A stretch of DNA of 64,000 nucleotides from Ensifer adhaerens (GCF_002007205.1 NZ_LAZS01000006.1:992001-1056000), one strand, 5' to 3'; shown: positions 36,806-46,100, numbered from the stretch's first letter. Program-made: numbers and translations. The notes: generated by a model not told the origin, from the letters alone.

Positions 36806-37942
36806 ATGAAACGTGATCTCTACGAAACGCTTGGTGTTGCCAAGAACGCCGACGAAAAGGAGCTGAAGAGCGCCTTCCGCAAGCTCGCGATGAAGTATCA
36901 TCCGGACAAGAATCCCGGCGACGCAGCAGCGGAAAAGACCTTCAAGGAAATCAACGAAGCCTACGAGATGCTCAAGGACCCGCAGAAGCGGGCGGCCTAC
37001 GATCGTTACGGTCACGCTGCCTTCGAGCAGGGCGGCATGGGCAACGGCTTCGGCGGCGCTGGGGCGGGCGCGGGCGGCTTCTCCGACATCTTCGAGGACA
37101 TCTTCGGCGAGATGATGGGCGGTGGACGCCAGCGGCGCTCGTCGGGCGGCCGCGAACGCGGCGCGGATCTTCGCTACAACATGGAGATCTCGCTCGAGGA
37201 AGCCTTCAGCGGCAAGACCGCACAGATCCGCGTTCCGACCTCGATCACCTGCGACGTCTGCACCGGCTCCGGCGCCAAGCCGGGTACGAGCCCGAAGACC
37301 TGCGGCACCTGTCATGGTTCCGGCCGCGTGCGCGCCGCTCAAGGCTTCTTCTCGATCGAACGCACCTGCCCCACCTGCGGCGGCCGCGGACAGACGATCA
37401 CCGATCCCTGCGGCAAGTGCCACGGACAGGGCCGGGTTACCGAAGAGCGCACGCTCTCGGTCAACATTCCGGCCGGCATCGAGGACGGCACCCGCATCCG
37501 CCTTTCGGGCGAAGGCGAAGCCGGCCTTCGCGGCGGACCATCGGGCGACCTCTACATCTTCCTCTCGGTCAGGCCGCATGAGTTCTACCAGCGCGACGGC
37601 GCCGATCTCTATTGCAGCGTGCCGATCTCGATGACGACGGCTGCCCTTGGCGGCAAGTTCGACGTGACCACGCTCGACGGCACCAAGTCGCGCGTCACGG
37701 TTCCCGAGGGCACACAGGCCGGCAAGCAGTTCCGCCTCAAGGGCAAGGGCATGCCGGTGCTGCGCTCGGCGCAATCCGGCGACCTTTACATCCAGATCCA
37801 GATCGAAACGCCGCAGAAGCTGACCAAGCGCCAGCGCGAACTGCTGCAGGAATTCGAGCAGATCTCGTCCAAGGACAACAATCCGGAATCGACCGGCTTC
37901 TTCGCCCGGATGAAGGATTTCTTCGATACGCTGAGCGACTAA
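36806..37942 (+). CDS. dnaJ: Hsp40 co-chaperone DnaJ
   Basis: Stimulates DnaK ATPase and delivers substrates. It is 378 residues. J domain at 1-70 with the HPD motif in [10 protein letters not shown] Gly-rich linker ([15 protein letters not shown]) follows. The zinc domain has four CxxCxGxG-type repeats ([32 protein letters not shown], about 150-215), then the C-terminal substrate domains. All key residues are present, so it is a class A DnaJ. It partners dnaK 252 bases upstream. No strong ribosome site before the ATG. Confidence 0.97.
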   Translation: MKRDLYETLGVAKNADEKELKSAFRKLAMKYHPDKNPGDAAAEKTFKEINEAYEMLKDPQKRAAYDRYGHAAFEQGGMGNGFGGAGAGAGGFSDIFEDIFGEMMGGGRQRRSSGGRERGADLRYNMEISLEEAFSGKTAQIRVPTSITCDVCTGSGAKPGTSPKTCGTCHGSGRVRAAQGFFSIERTCPTCGGRGQTITDPCGKCHGQGRVTEERTLSVNIPAGIEDGTRIRLSGEGEAGLRGGPSGDLYIFLSVRPHEFYQRDGADLYCSVPISMTTAALGGKFDVTTLDGTKSRVTVPEGTQAGKQFRLKGKGMPVLRSAQSGDLYIQIQIETPQKLTKRQRELLQEFEQISSKDNNPESTGFFARMKDFFDTLSD

Positions 37943-37966
37943 GGCTTCCAGCCTGACGAGTTCTGC

Positions 37967-38002
37967 AGCGCCGCGCGCCGGAAACGGTTGCGCGGCGCTT
38001 TT
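37967..38002. terminator. terminator between dnaJ and the DUF2182 gene
   Basis: AGCGCCGCGC (37967-37976) and GCGCGGCGCT (37990-37999) followed by TTTTGC. It lies between convergent genes and may serve both. Confidence 0.8.
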
Positions 38003-38005
38003 GCT

Positions 38006-38881
38006 TCAGATCGAGGCCGCGAGCTGCCACAGCCCGGCCAAGACGAGCCCCGCCCCGGCGACACGGGAGAGGATCTTTCCGCCGGGCACGACCTTTTCCG
38101 CCAGAACGAAGATGGCGATGGCGGCGATCCACAGCACGTTCATCACCCCGCCAACGAACAGAAGCGCCATCAGCGCCCAGCAGCAGCCGACGCAATAAAG
38201 GCCGTGCCGTACGCCGAGGCCGAAGGCGCCGCCCGCTTCCTTGCGAAAGCCGCCGTGTTTCTGGATGAAGAGCAGCGGCGCCTGGCATTGGCTAAGACAG
38301 CGGTCCTTGAGCGGCGTGAACTGGAACAGGCCGGCGGCGACCAGCACGGTGCCGCTGAGCACCACACTGGCGCTTGCAAACGCCGGCGTGAGCAACAGGG
38401 CGTGATCGAGCAACCATTGCCCGAGAACGGCTGCGAGCGCGAACAGGATCCACGCCGACAGATAGCCGGCGGCGAAGAAGCCGGTCGCGGCAAAGGGTTT
38501 GCCCTGTTGGGCCGCCTGGCGGCCGACGCGGGCATAGAGGAGGATCATCGGCGTTGCCGACGGCACCATCATGCCAACCATCATCACGGCCCACATGACG
38601 AAGGCATAGGCGAAGGTCGTAGCGTTCCAGGGAGCGGCAACCGCGCTCGCCATCGATGCCATCGAGCCCTCTTCAGTCCCCATGGTCATCGGCATCTCCA
38701 TGGACATGTCCATGCCGGAGCCCATATCCATGCTGTCGGAAGGTGCCGCAGGAATGGTCATCTCCATGGCCGACGCCAGCCACAGGACATAGAGCCAGCT
38801 GACCGCCGTCAGGATGGCCAGCGCCGCCACGACGACGACGCGGTCACGTCTGAGCAAGGTTTCGAGCACCGTATCCTTCAT
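38006..38881 (-). CDS. DUF2182 membrane protein, Met/Asp-rich
   Basis: Predicted metal-binding integral membrane protein, 291 residues. After the first membrane segment a periplasmic stretch is very rich in Met and Asp (DMGSGMDMSMEMPMTMG, about 50-67). Four to five further segments follow, with VMWAVMMVGMMVPSATPMILLY and two Cys motifs (LSQC, YCVGCCWALM). Met-rich and Cys motifs suggest copper or another soft metal, but the function is unknown. The ATG at 38881 follows the DUF1326 stop by 5 bases, so the two are coupled. Confidence 0.82.
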   Translation of the reverse strand: MKDTVLETLLRRDRVVVVAALAILTAVSWLYVLWLASAMEMTIPAAPSDSMDMGSGMDMSMEMPMTMGTEEGSMASMASAVAAPWNATTFAYAFVMWAVMMVGMMVPSATPMILLYARVGRQAAQQGKPFAATGFFAAGYLSAWILFALAAVLGQWLLDHALLLTPAFASASVVLSGTVLVAAGLFQFTPLKDRCLSQCQAPLLFIQKHGGFRKEAGGAFGLGVRHGLYCVGCCWALMALLFVGGVMNVLWIAAIAIFVLAEKVVPGGKILSRVAGAGLVLAGLWQLAASI

Positions 38882-38886
38882 CGACG

Positions 38887-39522
38887 TCAGTGGACCACGC
38901 CGCTTTCGGTCAGATGCATGCGGGCGAAATGGGCATGCGAATCCGCAAGCGCCAAGGTCAGCGGCCCCTTCGTATCGGCCCATCCGCGTCCGACTTCGCA
39001 GAGGTCGTATTCGAAGCCATGGGGGAGATTGATGCGCGCCTGATGGGTGGCGCCGGTCACCGGATTGAGGATCGGCTCGCCGCGCGCGACGATCCAGCCC
39101 GGCACGTTCAGCCGCGCCGTTCGAGCGCCGATGTCGACCTCGAAATCGATCTCGGCGAAGACCGGATCGTGCATGGTTTCGAAGGTGGTCGCAAAGACCT
39201 GGAAGAAGGTCGCGCCGGGCTCCGTATCTTCGCCGCTCATGATGCGCAGCAACGCGCCTCGCTGCTCGTCGGACGCGCGGCTATCGACGATCGGCACCAC
39301 CTGTCCCCGCCCCTCGTGGATCGCGCCCGGCCAGGCGGCGATCAGGCCTCCACGAAGCCCGTCGAGCCGCGTGTCGCCATGATAGCCTTCCTCGATCTCG
39401 AAGGCGCCGACGGCGCTGCAATGGCCTTGTGTCGGCAGGGCATTGAACTGGCAGGGGCAGCCATAGGCGCAATTGCAGTGAATGAACTCGCGCCCCTTCA
39501 TCATCCATCTGACACTCGTCAT
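38887..39522 (-). CDS. DUF1326 family protein
   Basis: Soluble protein of 211 residues with no known activity. The N-terminal Cys cluster HCNCAYGCPCQFN (CxCx3CxC, about residues 15-27) looks like a metal site. FEVDIGARTARLNVPGW and GATHQARINLPHGFEY are further conserved-looking segments. GGAGGAGACG precedes the ATG. It is the first gene of a two-gene unit with the DUF2182 membrane protein, a pairing I recall from other rhizobia. No signal peptide is seen. Confidence 0.85.
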   Translation of the reverse strand: MTSVRWMMKGREFIHCNCAYGCPCQFNALPTQGHCSAVGAFEIEEGYHGDTRLDGLRGGLIAAWPGAIHEGRGQVVPIVDSRASDEQRGALLRIMSGEDTEPGATFFQVFATTFETMHDPVFAEIDFEVDIGARTARLNVPGWIVARGEPILNPVTGATHQARINLPHGFEYDLCEVGRGWADTKGPLTLALADSHAHFARMHLTESGVVH

Positions 39523-39660
39523 CGTCTCCTCCCGGGATCTGATCGGTGTTCGTCTCGCGGTCTCCCCGCAAACGGATGCTTTCCATTAGAGCTCAAAAAT
39601 ATACACTTCTCCACCGCCGATGCCAACGGCAGCCGAAGGCCGGGAGACCGAAACGCGAGA

Positions 39661-39689
39661 GCGCCGCGGGTTGGCTGGACCCACGGCGC
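39661..39689 (-). terminator. possible terminator of the SDR gene
   Basis: GCGCCGCGGGT (39661-39671) pairs with ACCCACGGCGC (39679-39689) apart from one mismatch, 44 bases beyond the SDR stop. There is no good T run on the minus strand. Confidence 0.4.
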
Positions 39690-39732
39690 TTCGATGATCG
39701 GACTTTCGCGTCCCCCCTGGATGAAACGCTGC

Positions 39733-40482
39733 TCAGAGCGTCGCCATGCCGCCATCAACGATCAGCTCGGCGCCGACGGTAAAGGTGGCTTCGTCGGAGG
39801 CTAAGAAGACAACGGCCTTGGCGATCTCGCTCGCATCGCCGAAGCGGCCGAGCGGGATCTGCGCGGCGATCGCATCGACCACCTGCTTGTTTTCCTCGGG
39901 CGTTGGGGCGTGGCCGTCATGGAGCGGGGTGCGGATCGGGCCGGGGCTGACGGCATTCACCCGGATGCCGCGGCCGATGAGTTCGCCTGAGAGCGTGCGT
40001 GCCAGCGACAGCAGGCCTGCCTTGGTCAGCGCATAGACGCTGGAAGTCGGCATGCCGATATGGGCGTTGATCGAGGTGTTGAGCACGACCGAGGCACGCT
40101 TCGAGAACACCGGCAGCAGCGCCTGGATCAGGAAATACGGCCCCTTGAGGTTGATGGCGATCGACCGGTCGAAGCTTGCCTCGTCCCACTGTTCGATCGG
40201 CTGCAGCTTGGCGATGCCGGCATTGACGAAGAGGATGTCGAGCGTGCCGAAGGCGGCGCGGATCTTTTCGGCAACGGCGGCCTGTCCGGCGACGTTGCCG
40301 GCGTCTGCCTCGATGATCAGTGCTGCCTCGCCGAGGATGGCGCGGGCTTCGACGATGTTCTTCGGATTGGTACCGGTGACGGCGACCCGTGCGCCTTCGG
40401 CGATGAACTGCCGTGCGGTTTCGAGACCGATACCGCTGGTGCCGCCGGTGATGAGTGCCGTCTTGTTCTCTAAACGTGACAT
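39733..40482 (-). CDS. SDR family oxidoreductase
   Basis: Classical short-chain dehydrogenase, 249 residues. The cofactor motif TGGTSGIG starts at about residue 12. NAG is at about 88, the catalytic Ser in NTSIN near 137 and YALTK (Tyr-xxx-Lys) near 150. The end DGGMATL is typical. TGTNP after the second strand hints at NADP preference (inference). It is divergent from a LysR regulator that probably controls it. The substrate is unknown. Confidence 0.92.
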   Translation of the reverse strand: MSRLENKTALITGGTSGIGLETARQFIAEGARVAVTGTNPKNIVEARAILGEAALIIEADAGNVAGQAAVAEKIRAAFGTLDILFVNAGIAKLQPIEQWDEASFDRSIAINLKGPYFLIQALLPVFSKRASVVLNTSINAHIGMPTSSVYALTKAGLLSLARTLSGELIGRGIRVNAVSPGPIRTPLHDGHAPTPEENKQVVDAIAAQIPLGRFGDASEIAKAVVFLASDEATFTVGAELIVDGGMATL

Positions 40483-40569
40483 GATGAGATCCTCTTGTTG
40501 GGTTGAGGAGGAAGCCGGTTCGATTGGCCATCCTCCGTTGCCAACAGATATGGCGGAAAAGGATCGTTC

Positions 40570-40587
40570 GGATTAGTCTTCCAATCC
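40570..40587. promoter_or_regulatory. candidate LysR operator
   Basis: GGATT-AGTCTTCC-AATCC, a perfect interrupted inverted repeat containing the T-N11-A form. It lies in the 133-base divergent region between the SDR and LysR genes, 29 bases before the regulator start. Confidence 0.6.
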
Positions 40588-40615
40588 TGGAACTCGAATT
40601 CGGGAAAGCCGAACG

Positions 40616-41515
40616 ATGATGAAAATCGAGGGAATAGCCGCCTTTGTCGCCGTCGCCGAAGCCGGTTCGATCAGCGAGGCAGCGCGGCGCCTGCGGCTGT
40701 CGAAATCCGTCGTCAGCGAAAGGCTGGCAGAACTGGAACGCGGGCTCAACGCCAGCCTGCTTCATCGAACCACGCGCAAGCTGACGCTGACCGAAGACGG
40801 CATCGCTTTTCGCGAGCGGGCCATCCGGATCATCAGCGAGGTGCAGGCGGCGGCAAGCGACATCGCCGAGCGCCGCGGGCTGCTGACGGGACCGCTCCGG
40901 ATCGCAGCCCCGGTCAGCTTCTGCCGCCGGCACCTCGGCCCAGCGCTCTATCCGTTCCTCGCGCAGCATCCGGAGATCGAGCTGACGCTCGATCTCGACG
41001 ACCGGCGGGTGGATGCCGCCTCCGAGGGCTACGATGCGATCGTGCGTCATGGCGTCATCGCCGATTCGCGCCTGGTCGTCTGGAAGCTCGCCAGAAGCCG
41101 ACGCCTGCTCGTCGCTTCGCCCGACTATCTCGACCGGCACGGCATGCCGGCGTCTATCGACGAGCTCGAGAGCCATCGCGGCATCTTCTATACCAACCGC
41201 GGTGCGGCCGACTGGCGCTTCGAAGGACCTTCCGGTGCGACGGTCGTACGAGCCCGCCTGGCGCTCGGCATGAACAATGGCGACATGCTGCACGATGCCG
41301 CGGTCGCCGGGCTCGGCATCGCGCTCCTGCCCGCCTTCATCGCCGGCCCTTCGGTGCGCGAAGGGCAACTCAAGGAGATCGACGTCGGGCTGCACCCGGA
41401 GCCGGAGTTCATCTACATGGCGCATCCGGAGGGCCGGCGCGTCTCCACCAAGCTCAGAGCCATCGCCCGGCACCTGAAGGAAGCCTTCGGCGATCCGCCC
41501 TATTGGGACCCGTGA
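40616..41515 (+). CDS. LysR family transcriptional regulator
   Basis: Regulator of 299 residues. The N-terminal winged helix (about 4-62) includes AVAEAGSISEAARRLRLSKSVVS. The C-terminal effector domain begins near 90 (GPLRIAAPVSF). It belongs to the large group that usually regulates a divergent SDR or oxidoreductase gene. An ATGATG pair gives two equivalent starts. Confidence 0.92.
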   Translation: MMKIEGIAAFVAVAEAGSISEAARRLRLSKSVVSERLAELERGLNASLLHRTTRKLTLTEDGIAFRERAIRIISEVQAAASDIAERRGLLTGPLRIAAPVSFCRRHLGPALYPFLAQHPEIELTLDLDDRRVDAASEGYDAIVRHGVIADSRLVVWKLARSRRLLVASPDYLDRHGMPASIDELESHRGIFYTNRGAADWRFEGPSGATVVRARLALGMNNGDMLHDAAVAGLGIALLPAFIAGPSVREGQLKEIDVGLHPEPEFIYMAHPEGRRVSTKLRAIARHLKEAFGDPPYWDP

Positions 41516-41656
41516 AGGTCCCGCAATCCCGGCACAATCGTTGCCGGCGACGGTATCGCGCCGATCACCGGCCAAGTCTTGACCAAGGCTTGACCGAAAC
41601 CGGCTGCCATCAGCAGCGCATCCCCTGACAACCGAAAATCGGATTCCTATTTCTTC

Positions 41657-43048
41657 ATGCGGAACCTCTTTCTGAACTGGATCGTCCTCATGGCGCTTGG
41701 CACTACCGCTCACGCAAGCCCGCTGTCCCCTGCCCCCACCGATGCCGAAATACAGGCGATCCTGACCGACCGGATCGACAAGCAGCAACAGTCGATCGGC
41801 ATCGTCGTCGGCATCGTCGATGCCAATGGCCGCCGCGTCGTTGCGCATGGCCATCCCGCCATAGGCGATCCACGCCCCGTCGACGGGCGGACGGTGTTCG
41901 AGATCGGCTCGATCACCAAGGTCTTTACCGCACTGCTGCTTGCCGATGCGATGGAGCAAGGCACGCTCAGCCTCGGCACACCCGTGGCCACCCTCCTACC
42001 GATGAGCGTCATCATGCCCGAGGACAAGCAGACTCCGATCACGCTCGGCGACCTCGCTACGCACATGTCCGGCCTGCCGCGCCTGCCCAGCAATCTGGTG
42101 CCCGCCGACATGAGCAATCCCTATGCCGGCTACGACGCGGCAAAGCTCCATGCCTTCCTTTCCAGCCACAAGCCGTTGCGGCGCCCCGGCGTCGAGCATG
42201 AATACTCCAATCTCGGCGCCGGGCTTCTCGGCCACGCGATCGCCTTGCAGGCAGGGATTTCGTATGAGGAGCTCGTCGTCAGCCGCATCGCCGCGCCGCT
42301 CGGCATGAAGGACACGGCGATCACGCAGCAGCCTGAGTGGGCCGAACGCCGGGCAAAGGGCCACGATGCGGCCATGGAGCCGGTAAGGGATTGGGATCTC
42401 GACGCGCTGCAGGGCGCGGGCGCCCTGCGCTCAACCGTGGACGATCTCCTGCTTTTCCTTGAAGCCGCCATGGGCAAGACGGCGTCGCCGCTCGCTCCCG
42501 CCTTCGCCACGCTGCTGGCAACCCGCCAGCCACTCGGCAACGGCGACGGCGACCAGCAGGCGCTCGGCTGGGTGATCTCGGGCAAGGGCGACGACCAGTT
42601 CATCTGGCACATTGGCGGAACCGGCGGCTATCGATCCTTCGTCGGCTACCGTCCGTCGACCGGTGTCGGCGTCATCGCCCTCTCCAATGCGTCGACCGAG
42701 GTCGGTGTCGACGACATCGGCCGCCATCTGCTCAATCGAAACGCGCCGCTCGCGCCGCCAATCGTCAAGCGTACGGCCATGACGATCGATCCGGCGCGCT
42801 ATGACGCCTATGTCGGCACCTACAGGCTGGCGCCGGATTTCGAGCTCACGATCTTTCGGGATGGTGACAGCCTGTTTGCCCAGGCGACCGGACAGGACCG
42901 GCTCGAGATCCTGCCGGAGGCCGAGCATCGCTTCTTTACCAAGCTCATCGATGCCCAGATCAGCTTCACGCTCAAGGGCGACCGAGCCCAAAGCCTGACC
43001 TTGCATCAGGGCGGGCGGGAGAGCCCTGCACCTCGGGTCTCGAAATGA
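41657..43048 (+). CDS. serine beta-lactamase-like hydrolase
   Basis: Periplasmic member of the AmpC/class C beta-lactamase and D-aminopeptidase superfamily, 463 residues, with a signal peptide of about 20 residues (TTAHA-SP). Catalytic SxxK appears as SITK near 86 and YxN as YSN near 178. The third motif is probably HIGGTGG near 316, replacing KTG. A C-terminal lipocalin-like extension (about 370-463) is present. Such proteins may be esterases or peptidases rather than true beta-lactamases, and no ampR gene is adjacent. The substrate is unknown. Confidence 0.85.
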   Translation: MRNLFLNWIVLMALGTTAHASPLSPAPTDAEIQAILTDRIDKQQQSIGIVVGIVDANGRRVVAHGHPAIGDPRPVDGRTVFEIGSITKVFTALLLADAMEQGTLSLGTPVATLLPMSVIMPEDKQTPITLGDLATHMSGLPRLPSNLVPADMSNPYAGYDAAKLHAFLSSHKPLRRPGVEHEYSNLGAGLLGHAIALQAGISYEELVVSRIAAPLGMKDTAITQQPEWAERRAKGHDAAMEPVRDWDLDALQGAGALRSTVDDLLLFLEAAMGKTASPLAPAFATLLATRQPLGNGDGDQQALGWVISGKGDDQFIWHIGGTGGYRSFVGYRPSTGVGVIALSNASTEVGVDDIGRHLLNRNAPLAPPIVKRTAMTIDPARYDAYVGTYRLAPDFELTIFRDGDSLFAQATGQDRLEILPEAEHRFFTKLIDAQISFTLKGDRAQSLTLHQGGRESPAPRVSK

Positions 43049-43053
43049 TCGGC

Positions 43054-43083
43054 GTCTCCCGCCTGCTCCTGAAGGCGGGAGAC
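43054..43083. terminator. bidirectional hairpin between the serine hydrolase gene and pit
   Basis: GTCTCCCGCC (43054-43063) and GGCGGGAGAC (43074-43083), perfect 10-bp stem. GGTTTCC follows on the plus strand. It lies between convergent genes. Confidence 0.65.
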
Positions 43084-43097
43084 GGTTTCCCAATCGA

Positions 43098-44102
43098 TCA
43101 GAACAGCAGATCGATGGTGAAGTAGGCGAGCGCCGAAATCGCCGCCGCCGCCGGCATGGTGATGAACCAGGCAATGACGATATTGCCGGCAAGCCCCCAG
43201 CGCACCGCCGAAACGCGGCGCGCAGCACCGACGCCGATGATCGCGCCGGTGATGGTATGGGTCGTCGAAACGGGAATGCCGAGCCAGGTGGCGGCAAAGA
43301 GCGTGATCGCCCCACCGGTTTCGGCGCAGAAGCCCTGCATCGGGTTCAGCTTGGTGATCTTCGAGCCCATCGTGTGGACGATGCGCCAGCCACCGAACAG
43401 CGTGCCGAGCGCGATCGCCGCCTGGCAGGTGATCACCACCCAGAAGGGCACGTAGAATTCCGAGCCGAGATACCCTTGCGAAAACAGGAGCACGGCGATG
43501 ATGCCCATGGTCTTCTGCGCGTCGTTGCCGCCATGGCCGAGCGAATAGAGCGAGGCCGAGATGAACTGCATCACGCGGAAGGTGCGGTCGACGGCAAAGG
43601 GCGTCTGCCGCACGAAGATCCAGGAGACGATCAGCACCAGGAGCAGCGCCAGGAAGAAGCCGATCGCCGGCGACATGAAGATGGCACCGACGGTCTTCAA
43701 AAGGCCCGTCCAGACGATGGAACTGAAGCCGGTGCTGGCAAGGCCGGCGCCGACAAGGCCGCCGATCAGCGCATGCGACGAACTCGACGGGATGCCGAAA
43801 AGCCAGGTGACGATGTTCCAGACGATCGCACCGATCAGCGCCGAGAAGATCACCAGCGGCGTGACGATGCCCGGGTCGATGATGCCCTTGCCGAGCGTTT
43901 CGGCCACATGCAGGCCGAAGAACAGGAAGGCGATGAAGTTGAAGAAAGCCGCCCACATGACCGCATATTGCGGCCGGAGCACCCGTGTCGAGACGATCGT
44001 CGCGATCGAGTTGGCGGCATCGTGCAGACCGTTCAGGAAGTCGAAGAACAGCGCGATGCCGATCAGCCCGACGAGCAACGGAAAGGCGAGCGTCGCATCC
44101 AT
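43098..44102 (-). CDS. pit: low-affinity inorganic phosphate transporter Pit
   Basis: Inner-membrane phosphate (metal-phosphate)/proton symporter, 334 residues, with about eight to ten membrane segments. The Pit signatures are FDFLNGLHDAANSIATIVSTRV near the N-terminus and GGNDAQKTMGII in the second half, the two repeats of the PiT family. The ATG overlaps the TGA of the DUF47 gene by one base (TGATG). From knowledge of S. meliloti, the pair corresponds to orfA-pit, repressed by PhoB when phosphate is scarce, and a PHO box is present upstream. Confidence 0.95.
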   Translation of the reverse strand: MDATLAFPLLVGLIGIALFFDFLNGLHDAANSIATIVSTRVLRPQYAVMWAAFFNFIAFLFFGLHVAETLGKGIIDPGIVTPLVIFSALIGAIVWNIVTWLFGIPSSSSHALIGGLVGAGLASTGFSSIVWTGLLKTVGAIFMSPAIGFFLALLLVLIVSWIFVRQTPFAVDRTFRVMQFISASLYSLGHGGNDAQKTMGIIAVLLFSQGYLGSEFYVPFWVVITCQAAIALGTLFGGWRIVHTMGSKITKLNPMQGFCAETGGAITLFAATWLGIPVSTTHTITGAIIGVGAARRVSAVRWGLAGNIVIAWFITMPAAAAISALAYFTIDLLF

Positions 44103-44746
44103 CAGACGTTCTCGATCACGATGCCGCTGATTTCATTGGCAACGTCCTCGAAGCGGTCGACGACCTTTTCCAGTTCGCCATAGATCTCGCTGCCGATGAT
44201 GTAGGCCATCGGGTTGTCGGCGCCATGGCGGCGGAAGAGATCCTTGAGGCCCTTGTCGTGCAGTTCGTCGGAACGGCCCTCGATGCGGGTGATCTCTTCG
44301 GCAATGGCTATGAGGCGGTCGTGATTGGTGCCGATGCGGTCGAGCAGCGGAATGGCCTCGGCGATCAGATGCGCAGCCTGGCCGACGATCGCCCCCATTT
44401 CGCGCATGCCGGGATCGAAGCTCTTCTGCTCGTAAAGCCGGATCGTCTTGACGGTCTTGTGCATCATGTCGATGGCATCATCCATCGACTGGATCAGATC
44501 CTTGATGTCGCCACGGTCGAAGGGGGTGATGAAGGACCGGCGCACGGCCAGCAGCACTTCGGCGGTGATGTGGTCCGCTTCGTCCTCGAGCGCGACGATC
44601 CGGTCGCAGTGCTTCTCCATGTCGTCGCCGCCGGAAAGCAGCTTGTCGAGCGCATCGGCGGCGCCGACGACGGTTCTCGAGTGTTTGGCGAAGAGGTCAA
44701 AGAAGCGATCCTCGCGGGGAAGCAGTTTGCGGAACCAAGTCAGCAT
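44102..44746 (-). CDS. DUF47 / PhoU-like phosphate transport accessory protein
   Basis: Cytoplasmic helical protein of 214 residues in the PhoU-like DUF47 family, always found with Pit-type transporters (OrfA in S. meliloti). Repeated helical motifs with acidic metal-binding positions are visible (ALEDEADHITAEVL, RIEGRSDELHDKGLKDLF). The start at 44746 (LTWFRKLLPRED) is chosen; an ATG at 44761 is also in frame but would sit almost on the PHO box. GGATGGA lies 10 bases before the chosen start. Coupled to pit. Confidence 0.9.
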   Translation of the reverse strand: MLTWFRKLLPREDRFFDLFAKHSRTVVGAADALDKLLSGGDDMEKHCDRIVALEDEADHITAEVLLAVRRSFITPFDRGDIKDLIQSMDDAIDMMHKTVKTIRLYEQKSFDPGMREMGAIVGQAAHLIAEAIPLLDRIGTNHDRLIAIAEEITRIEGRSDELHDKGLKDLFRRHGADNPMAYIIGSEIYGELEKVVDRFEDVANEISGIVIENV

Positions 44747-44768
44747 CAGAAATATGTCCATCCATGGA

Positions 44769-44786
44769 TTGTCATAAAACTGTCAT
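44769..44786 (+). promoter_or_regulatory. PHO box (PhoB site)
   Basis: TTGTCAT-AAAA-CTGTCAT, two 7-base repeats 11 bases apart, agrees with the PhoB consensus CTGTCAT-A(A/T)A(A/T)-CTGTCAT except the first base. It lies 22 bases before the DUF47 start, downstream of where its promoter must be. That position fits repression rather than activation. Confidence 0.8.
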
Positions 44787-44948
44787 ATTTGACGGAGGCG
44801 CTCAAGAAAAGCACCTGTTTCAAGGGGTTTTCCGCCTTTCCCCTGCCGATATCGACCAACGGCCCCTATATGGACCAGCGTGCCGTTTCGCCTTGCCTTG
44901 GCGGTGGCTTTCGTCCTAGCTGCGCCCAACGTCGAATCCGGACTGCCG

Positions 44949-46073
44949 ATGCCACAAAAGGTCTTTCTCAGCCGCCTGAAGCTCATGGAGTTCCGCAACT
45001 ATGCGGCGCTGTCGCTGGAGCTCGACCAGCGCCATGTGGTGCTGACCGGGGAGAACGGCGCCGGCAAGACCAACCTCATGGAAGCCGTCTCCTTCCTCTC
45101 GCCCGGACGGGGCCTCAGGCGTGCCGCTTATGCCGACGTCACCCGCGTCGGCGCCAATGACGGGTTTTCCGTCTTCGCCGAGGTCGAGGGCATGGAAGGG
45201 TCGGTGGAGATCGGCACCGGCACGGCCGGGGTGGCGGAGGGCCAATCACGGCGGCTCAGGCTCAACGGAACGCCGGCGGCGACCGTCGATGAGCTGACGG
45301 ACCACCTGCGCGTCCTCTGGCTGACACCATCGATGGACGGGCTGTTCACCGGCGCCTCCTCCGACCGGCGGCGGTTCCTCGACCGGCTGGTGCTTTCGCT
45401 CGATCCGGAACATGGGCGGCGCGCCAGCGAATTCGACCGGGCGATGCGCAGCCGCAACCGGCTGCTCAGCGAATTTCGCCCGGACCCGGCGTGGCTGACG
45501 GCGATCGAGCGCGAGATGGCGGGCCTTGGCGTGTCGATGGCGCTGGCGCGCCAGGAAATGCTCGGGCTGCTGACGGCGCTTGTCGAGCGGAATGTCGACG
45601 AAAGCGTCTTTCCGTCGGCCCGCCTGGCGCTATCAGGGTTTCTCGACGACGAGGGGCATCGCCCGGCCTATGATCTCGAAGAACAATATCTGACGATGCT
45701 GCGCGACGGTCGTCCGCGCGACGCGGCAGCCGGTCGCACGCTCGACGGGCCGCATCGCAGCGACCTCATCGTTCGCCACCGGGAGAAGGACATGGAGGCG
45801 TCGCGCTGCTCGACCGGGGAGCAGAAGGCGCTGCTCGTCGGCCTGGTGCTGGCACATGCGCGCCTCGTCGGCGACATGACCGGCCACGCGCCGATCCTGC
45901 TGCTCGACGAGATCGCGGCCCATCTCGACGTCAACCGGCGCGCCGCCCTGTTCGATCTCGTCGATGGCCTTGGTGGCCAGGCTTTCATGACGGGCACGGA
46001 TCAGGCGATGTTCGAGGCGCTTGGCGACCGTGGTCGATTCCTGACGGTTTCGCATGGCAGCGTTACGGGATAA
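44949..46073 (+). CDS. recF: DNA replication and repair protein RecF
   Basis: Loads RecA at single-strand gaps with RecO and RecR. It is 374 residues, normal length. Walker A GENGAGKTNLMEA is near 33-45, the ABC-like signature CSTGEQKALL near 288 and Walker B ILLLDEIAAHLD near 318. The ATG at 44949 is chosen because it starts the conserved LSRLKLMEFRNY segment. A GTG 69 bases upstream adds a hydrophobic leader not expected in RecF. Not adjacent to dnaA/dnaN/gyrB here; moeB follows 27 bases downstream. Confidence 0.95.
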   Translation: MPQKVFLSRLKLMEFRNYAALSLELDQRHVVLTGENGAGKTNLMEAVSFLSPGRGLRRAAYADVTRVGANDGFSVFAEVEGMEGSVEIGTGTAGVAEGQSRRLRLNGTPAATVDELTDHLRVLWLTPSMDGLFTGASSDRRRFLDRLVLSLDPEHGRRASEFDRAMRSRNRLLSEFRPDPAWLTAIEREMAGLGVSMALARQEMLGLLTALVERNVDESVFPSARLALSGFLDDEGHRPAYDLEEQYLTMLRDGRPRDAAAGRTLDGPHRSDLIVRHREKDMEASRCSTGEQKALLVGLVLAHARLVGDMTGHAPILLLDEIAAHLDVNRRAALFDLVDGLGGQAFMTGTDQAMFEALGDRGRFLTVSHGSVTG

Positions 46074-46100
46074 GCAAAGAGCCACCGAGGAGGATTTGCC

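Noticed and set aside
39917-41959. A 680-codon minus-strand frame
   Set aside because: It crosses the LysR gene and the divergent promoter and ends in a frame-shifted copy of the SDR coding region. No domain is recognisable.
41657-43048. Reading this serine hydrolase as an AmpC beta-lactamase resistance gene
   Set aside because: No KTG motif and no ampR beside it, and it has a C-terminal extension not found in AmpC. The family also includes esterases and peptidases, so a resistance call is not supported.
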